Shown piece by piece: positions 5,158 through 9,084 of a stretch of 9,084 nt of DNA; position 1 is the first letter of the stretch; every line of letters starts with the position of its first letter. The position numbers were made by a program, and so were the translations under genes. This DNA comes from Candidatus Equimonas enterica (GTDB lineage Bacteria; Bacteroidota; Bacteroidia; Bacteroidales; Bacteroidaceae), in NCBI GenBank assembly GCA_018066225.1, contig JAGHRU010000088.1:1-9084 (forward strand), written 5' to 3'. The notes beneath the pieces are model-generated. The model did no database searches, was not told where the DNA came from, and was given only the letters and a program-made list of their open reading frames with translations.

Positions 5158-5206
5158 AAAAACTATCTGCCCAGAGAGTTTTAACTGTCTGGGCAGATAG
5201 TTTTTT
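5158..5206. terminator. Bidirectional terminator between thioredoxin and porW, second tandem hairpin
   Basis: AAAAACTATCTGCCCAGA (5158-5175) pairs perfectly over 18 bases with TCTGGGCAGATAGTTTTT (5188-5205). The 12-base loop can itself form a small stem (AGTT with AACT). T6 follows on the + strand, and the A-tract on the left gives a T-run on the - strand. It therefore suits both of the convergent transcripts that end here. Confidence 0.9.
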
Positions 5207-5300
5207 GTCTGACGGCAGAACCGTGAAGAGAGATGACGCAATGCTGTGAAAGACAACGGCTTGTCGGGTGTAGCGACCACCTGCGAATGTGCAGGAAGAC

Positions 5301-8300
5301 CTATTCTACAAATTCGTAGATTTCTTCGCTTTCGCTCGCCTCGGGGATGTCCTCGGTGCTATCCTCGGTGATTGTATCGTCTGTCGGGGCTGCAGTATTC
5401 TCGATGATGTCGATGGCGTCGTCCGTCGTCGCAGGACGGTCGGTCGCGATGTCCTCTGCCGATGTCTCCGTGCTGCTTTCCGTGGTGTCTTCGTGCGCGT
5501 TGAAGAGTTCTTCAAACTGCTCCTGCGGCGTCTTCTCGGGCACGTCTTCGGGCTCTGCGACATCCTCAATGGCTTCGAAGGTATCCTCGAAGGTCTCTTC
5601 GTAAGCATCGCCCTCGTCCTCGTCGGTCTTGGGCTGTACCACTTCGTCCTCGTAGTGCTGCTCGGGCGTCTCTTCGGGCTCCATTTCCAGCGGCAGGCTG
5701 GGATTGATGGCCATCGGGGCAAAGTTCTTCTCGTAGTACTTGCGATAGTCTTCGTAGGAATAGAGTGTGCCGAGCAGCTTGAGGTTGTGCTCGGAGATGA
5801 TGAAGGTGCGACAGCGTTTCATGACAGGCTGCAAGGCGCTGTCACGATAGATGCGCTGTGCATAGGCGTGGGCTTCGGCGTAAGAGCGGAAGCCTGCTAT
5901 GGTAAACTGCGTCAGGTCCGCCGTACGCTCCTTGCTGATGTCGAAGCCACGGAGCATGAAGGAGGTGAAGTTGAAGTGCGCCAAGTCGTAGAGCAACGCG
6001 TCGTCGGCGATAGAGTCGTTGGGGTAGGCGATGAGGAACACAAAGGGCTCGTCGCGTCCTGCGGTCAGGGTCTGCGCTTCGCCCGCTGCCGCATTCTCGG
6101 CCGCCGTCTCCTTGTTGCGACGTTCCCAGAGGCTGCCGAGCGAGAGACCACCGTCGCCGAGGGTGCGTCCTGCTTCGAGCCCGCTAACGATGTTGGCTGC
6201 TATGCCGGCCACGTCGCTCTTGGCATAGGTGCTGGCCAAATTGCGCAACTCCTCTGCCACCTCCTTACTGTCGGCAGTGCCTATGCGCGAGAGGGCGTGG
6301 AGGAAGATGAACTTCGGACGGTTGGCACCGCTGGGGAACTTGGCCGTCGAGAGGTCGTAGTTGCGCCCGACGGTGGCATTGTCGCGCCGACGATAAGCGT
6401 CGTAGGTGGCGGTGTAGAGGGAGTCTTCCATCTCCTTGCCGAAGCGACCGATGCGCTCAAAGTCGGGATCGGTGATGACGCGCGTCATAGTGCCTTCGGG
6501 ATATTCGGCACGCAGCAAGTCGCGGTAGTAGTTGGCGCGCTCGGGCTTACCCCAACGCGAATAGAGCAGGAAGAGATGGTAATAGACGTCCTCCATCTTC
6601 TCGAAACTGGGGTATTGGCGCGGCAGACGCTCCAAAGTCGCTGATGCGAGCGGGAAGTCCTCCATCTTGTCTTTCTCAATGATGCCGGCGTTGTAAAGCC
6701 CGTCGGTGAGCAGCGCGTCCGATGCCGCCAAAGCCTCCGCAGTGAAAGGTATCTGCGCCATGTAGTATTCGCGCTTGTGAGGGTCTTTCGACGGGTCGTC
6801 CTTGTCGCTGGCTATGCTGTCGCCCGATGCTGTCTGCTTGTCGTCGATGAGCGTGGAGTCGGACGCTGCGCCCTCATCGGAGTAGTCGTAAGCGTCGTCT
6901 GCGAGGGTGGCGAGCATGGTCTTGTTGTGGCGTCGCCAGTCGTCCTCGTTCTTGCGCGAGCCCCATTGGCTGCGGAAGGACTGCTTACCCTGTGAGACGA
7001 GTGGCGGATTGTAGAAGTACCACGTTTTGTCCTTGGTCTGGGGCTGGCTTTGAGGCGTCTGGTGTCCATTGGGTTGGCTGATGCCGCTCTCCTGCATGCG
7101 CGCTTGCGCCGCAGAGTCAGCGCGTGCCTTGGCCTCTTCTTTCTCTTTCTTTTTGAGGGCCTCGATGACGCGGTCGATGGCGGCATTGCGCTCCGTTTCG
7201 CTCATCTTGGCAAGGGCTTGCAGCGAGTCTTGCAGATGTATGGCTGTGGTGTGGGGTACGAGTTCGTCGAGCACCTTCGCACGCTTTGAGACGAAAGCGT
7301 AGTCCTTGTAGGTCTTGTCGAGTAGTCCGACGGCCTCTCCGTAGCATTTCTGTGCATCTTCAAAGCGGTGCCTGTTCCAGTATATCTCGCCCAGACGCAA
7401 GAGCAATATGCCTTTCTCTATCCCATTGCGCGTGCTCTTGGCACGTCCTTTCTCGTAGGCCGAAACGGCACTGGCGCTATCGCCAAGCAGCATATAGGTG
7501 TTGCCCATCGCGTAATAGACTTGGTCGAGGTAGTCTTTGTTGTTGTCGGAACGCGCCATACGCTTCAGGCGGCTGATGGTCGCCTTGGCGTTTTTCTTGT
7601 CAGTGATGACTTCGGTCTGCATGATACGCGCGTTGAAAGCCATCTGGAAGGCAGGGCTTTGGCGGATGCAGCCCGAGAGGGCTTTGTAGGCTTCCTTGCC
7701 CCGTCCCAACTGCGCATAGACCTGGCCGAGCAGGTAGTAGGCGCGGGCGCGCTGTGCGCTGCCTTTGGCTTTCTTGGCCGTGCGTTGGAGGTAGGGCAAA
7801 GCCTCTGTCCATTTCTCCTGTCGGGTGAGCAAGTCGGCCATTGTAGCGTCGCGCTCGACATACAGACGGCGGGGCAGGGAGTCGCGGTTGAGGCGAGAGA
7901 TGGCGTCTTCTGCGTCGTAAAACCAGTTAAGCTGGGCATAGCAGCGCGCCAACCACACGCGCGCCTCGGCCACAACTTCGGGCTCGGCGGCATAGAAACG
8001 GGTGATGTAACTAAATACCGAGGCAGCTTCGAGAAACTCTCCCTTCTGAAACTGTGCCTTACCCATCAAGAGCCAAGCGTTCTTGAGGAAAGGATTGAAT
8101 TCCTTGCGCGAGAGAAAGGCTTTCATCTTCGGCGTGCGTGTTTTGTTGCCCTTTACGACAGGCTTGCGCCGAATGCTGTGGAGTTGAATGGCCTTTTCGC
8201 ACTTGGTGACAGCGGTCTCGAAGTTGCCTTTGCCGAGGCTGCGCATCTTCTCGTTGCCCACGGTGTAGAGCGGTAGCCGCTCCGTGAAGTTGTCTTGCGC

Positions 8301-8486
8301 CCCCTTGTATTGCGTTTCCAAGCCTTCGAGGTAGGCCGTCTCGGCGTTGTAGTACACATTGTAGCGCGTGGTAAAGGCTTGCCAACGGCGGCTGCCCGCA
8401 GTGTTCTTCTTGGTAGAGCACGCGGCAAGCAGTAGGGTGGCAAGCAGTAGCGTAGCGGTGAGCAGAGGGTGTGGCTGATGGCGCAT
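5301..8486 (-). CDS. porW: PorW/SprE-like TPR lipoprotein of the type IX secretion system
   Basis: In Porphyromonas and Flavobacterium, PorW/SprE is a periplasmic, outer-membrane-anchored lipoprotein required for type IX secretion and thought to link the PorKN ring to the translocon. The 1061-residue product starts with a lipoprotein signal peptide, hydrophobic at 8-22, with lipobox LAAC and lipidated C23. The family signature STKKNT then RYNVYYNAE follows (24-49). TPR-like helical repeats cover about 75-410. A charged linker with a lysine/glutamate helix (440-465) leads to the conserved block WYFYNPPLVSQG (489-500), QWG (507-509) and DDWRR (515-519). A second helical repeat region spans about 580-770. 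A SPOR-like segment with FIISEHNLKLL (895-905) comes near residue 920. From about 931 to the end is a strongly acidic tail with about 50 Asp/Glu and only 3 Lys/Arg. The start is clear; the gene lies 15 bases after the small membrane protein gene. Total length exceeds that of characterised homologues, largely because of the linker and tail. Confidence 0.82.
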   Translation of the reverse strand: MRHQPHPLLTATLLLATLLLAACSTKKNTAGSRRWQAFTTRYNVYYNAETAYLEGLETQYKGAQDNFTERLPLYTVGNEKMRSLGKGNFETAVTKCEKAIQLHSIRRKPVVKGNKTRTPKMKAFLSRKEFNPFLKNAWLLMGKAQFQKGEFLEAASVFSYITRFYAAEPEVVAEARVWLARCYAQLNWFYDAEDAISRLNRDSLPRRLYVERDATMADLLTRQEKWTEALPYLQRTAKKAKGSAQRARAYYLLGQVYAQLGRGKEAYKALSGCIRQSPAFQMAFNARIMQTEVITDKKNAKATISRLKRMARSDNNKDYLDQVYYAMGNTYMLLGDSASAVSAYEKGRAKSTRNGIEKGILLLRLGEIYWNRHRFEDAQKCYGEAVGLLDKTYKDYAFVSKRAKVLDELVPHTTAIHLQDSLQALAKMSETERNAAIDRVIEALKKKEKEEAKARADSAAQARMQESGISQPNGHQTPQSQPQTKDKTWYFYNPPLVSQGKQSFRSQWGSRKNEDDWRRHNKTMLATLADDAYDYSDEGAASDSTLIDDKQTASGDSIASDKDDPSKDPHKREYYMAQIPFTAEALAASDALLTDGLYNAGIIEKDKMEDFPLASATLERLPRQYPSFEKMEDVYYHLFLLYSRWGKPERANYYRDLLRAEYPEGTMTRVITDPDFERIGRFGKEMEDSLYTATYDAYRRRDNATVGRNYDLSTAKFPSGANRPKFIFLHALSRIGTADSKEVAEELRNLASTYAKSDVAGIAANIVSGLEAGRTLGDGGLSLGSLWERRNKETAAENAAAGEAQTLTAGRDEPFVFLIAYPNDSIADDALLYDLAHFNFTSFMLRGFDISKERTADLTQFTIAGFRSYAEAHAYAQRIYRDSALQPVMKRCRTFIISEHNLKLLGTLYSYEDYRKYYEKNFAPMAINPSLPLEMEPEETPEQHYEDEVVQPKTDEDEGDAYEETFEDTFEAIEDVAEPEDVPEKTPQEQFEELFNAHEDTTESSTETSAEDIATDRPATTDDAIDIIENTAAPTDDTITEDSTEDIPEASESEEIYEFVE

Positions 8487-8501
8487 ATCGTGGGGAGGAG
8501 G

Positions 8502-8921
8502 TTAGGGTTGTGGAGAAGGCAGAGTGGTGTCGCGGAGTTCGCCGACGACCATCACGATGTCGTCGCGCAGGTCTTGTGGGATGCCGATGCCGCGCAGCTG
8601 GAGCGAGCGCACCCAGCCCGGGATGTCAGTGGCGAGCATAGTCTCAAAGACTTCCATGAAGTCCTCGGTCTCACGCGCTGTGTAGTCGTCGCCGCTGCGT
8701 CCCTTGTATCTGTCGAGTGCTTCGTCGTCGTAATAGACGATGTCGCGGCTGACGGCAGCGAGCAGGCTCTCTTTCTCGCACACCTCGTGCTGCCCGCAGC
8801 AGCCCGCAGGACGTGCTTCACGGATAGGTTCGGGCGCACCACCGCGCTGGTGCTGGCGGTAGAGGCCGATGGCGGCTGCCGTAAGGGCGAGCAGGATGAG
8901 GGCTATGAGTAGTGCGAGCAT
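8502..8921 (-). CDS. Small membrane-anchored protein with CCGxHxxC motif, function unknown
   Basis: The 139-residue product begins with one hydrophobic helix (residues 2-21), followed by a basic segment YRQHQR, which suggests an N-terminal anchor with the rest in the cytoplasm. Residues 41-50 read CCGQHEVCEK, offering three cysteines and a histidine (C41, C42, H45, C48) as a possible metal or Fe-S site. The remainder is acidic and apparently helical, with YYDDEALDRYKGR (62-74) and a segment ending in DDIVMVVGELRD. I recall similar small proteins in Bacteroidales, sometimes labelled phospholipase, but see no lipase motif (no GxSxG or HKD), so I do not adopt that name. It lies 15 bases upstream of the porW-like gene and 24 bases after the preceding gene on the same strand, so it is probably in one operon with them. 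A link to type IX secretion is possible but rests on position only. Confidence 0.75.
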   Translation of the reverse strand: MLALLIALILLALTAAAIGLYRQHQRGGAPEPIREARPAGCCGQHEVCEKESLLAAVSRDIVYYDDEALDRYKGRSGDDYTARETEDFMEVFETMLATDIPGWVRSLQLRGIGIPQDLRDDIVMVVGELRDTTLPSPQP

Positions 8922-8945
8922 GGGCTGTGAGGTGGGGTGGGAAGG

Positions 8946-9084
8946 CTATGCTTTGGTCTTGGCGGTGGCTTTGCGCGTGGTGCGTTTAGGCTTTTCTTCG
9001 GCTTTGTCGGCCGTCTTGGTGCGGGTCGTGGCCTTGGGCGTGGGGAGCACGGACTGCAAAGCCTGCCAGAAGTCGGGGTAGGAC
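8946..9084 (-). CDS. C-terminal end of an unrecognised protein with a Lys/Thr-rich tail (5' end outside window)
   Basis: Reading leftward from the window edge, the frame gives SYPDFWQALQSVLP and then a low-complexity tail rich in Lys, Arg, Thr and Ala that ends KATAKTKA before a TAG at 8946-8948. The short folded part is too small to identify. Basic tails of this kind occur on nucleic-acid-binding proteins of Bacteroidetes, but that is only suggestive. The frame is supported by position: its stop is 24 bases before the start of the next - strand gene, as in an operon. The alternative is that this is a chance open frame, but no + strand gene competes convincingly. Confidence 0.6.
   Translation of the reverse strand, partial: SYPDFWQALQSVLPTPKATTRTKTADKAEEKPKRTTRKATAKTKA

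Noticed and set aside
5121..5206. CRISPR-like repeat array
   Set aside because: The repeats alternate in orientation and form hairpins, there are only four, and the spacers are 4-12 bases. This is not CRISPR architecture.
5289..6644. Long + strand open frame (451 codons) opposite the PorW-like gene
   Set aside because: It is entirely antisense to a gene with clear family motifs. Its product is a Val/Gly/Leu/Arg-rich mirror of the codon pattern, with no recognisable domain.
7368..8276. + strand open frame of 302 codons
   Set aside because: It is antisense to the TPR region of the PorW-like gene. The product has no family resemblance and the frame follows from GC-rich codon use.

Overview
The window looks like chromosomal DNA of a GC-rich member of the Bacteroidales. 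Three things point there: a PorW/SprE-type lipoprotein of the type IX secretion system, promoter elements of the Bacteroidetes pattern (TAnnTTTG at -7, in one case with a correctly spaced TTTG at -33), and starts without clear Shine-Dalgarno sequences. A Prevotellaceae-like genome is my guess; the genus cannot be fixed from the sequence. I see no mobile element, tRNA, rRNA or CRISPR array.

Left part, + strand. The 3' end of a MATE-family efflux pump (2-505) is closed by a strong intrinsic terminator. A gene-free, hairpin-dense stretch of about 350 bases follows. Then comes a tight three-gene unit: a Rossmann/DUF2520 protein (1000-1788), a KdsC-like HAD phosphatase (1781-2302, overlapping its neighbour by 8 bases) and a Maf nucleotide pyrophosphatase (2339-2914). 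A bidirectional-looking terminator ends this unit.

Middle part, + strand. This is a compact oxygen-defence island: a PerR-type regulator (3034-3453), a reverse rubrerythrin with its rubredoxin domain at the N-terminus (3503-4051), a desulfoferrodoxin/superoxide reductase (4308-4694) and a thioredoxin (4734-5060). The chemistry is complementary: superoxide reductase makes peroxide from superoxide, and rubrerythrin reduces peroxide to water. Thioredoxin repairs thiols, and PerR senses peroxide. A 15-base palindrome (3007-3021) close to the classical 7-1-7 PerR box lies just downstream of the predicted perR promoter and suggests autoregulation. The desulfoferrodoxin and thioredoxin genes share an almost identical leader. 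The island ends in an unusual pair of tandem hairpins built from the same stem sequence (5121-5206).

Right part, - strand. Three genes read toward the island: the lysine/threonine-rich C-terminus of an unrecognised protein (8946-9084), a small membrane-anchored protein with a CCGxHxxC motif (8502-8921), and the 1061-residue PorW/SprE-like TPR lipoprotein (5301-8486), which ends in a strongly acidic tail of about 130 residues. The 24- and 15-base gaps between them suggest one operon. Its promoter lies outside the window, and it probably shares the bidirectional terminator with the thioredoxin gene.
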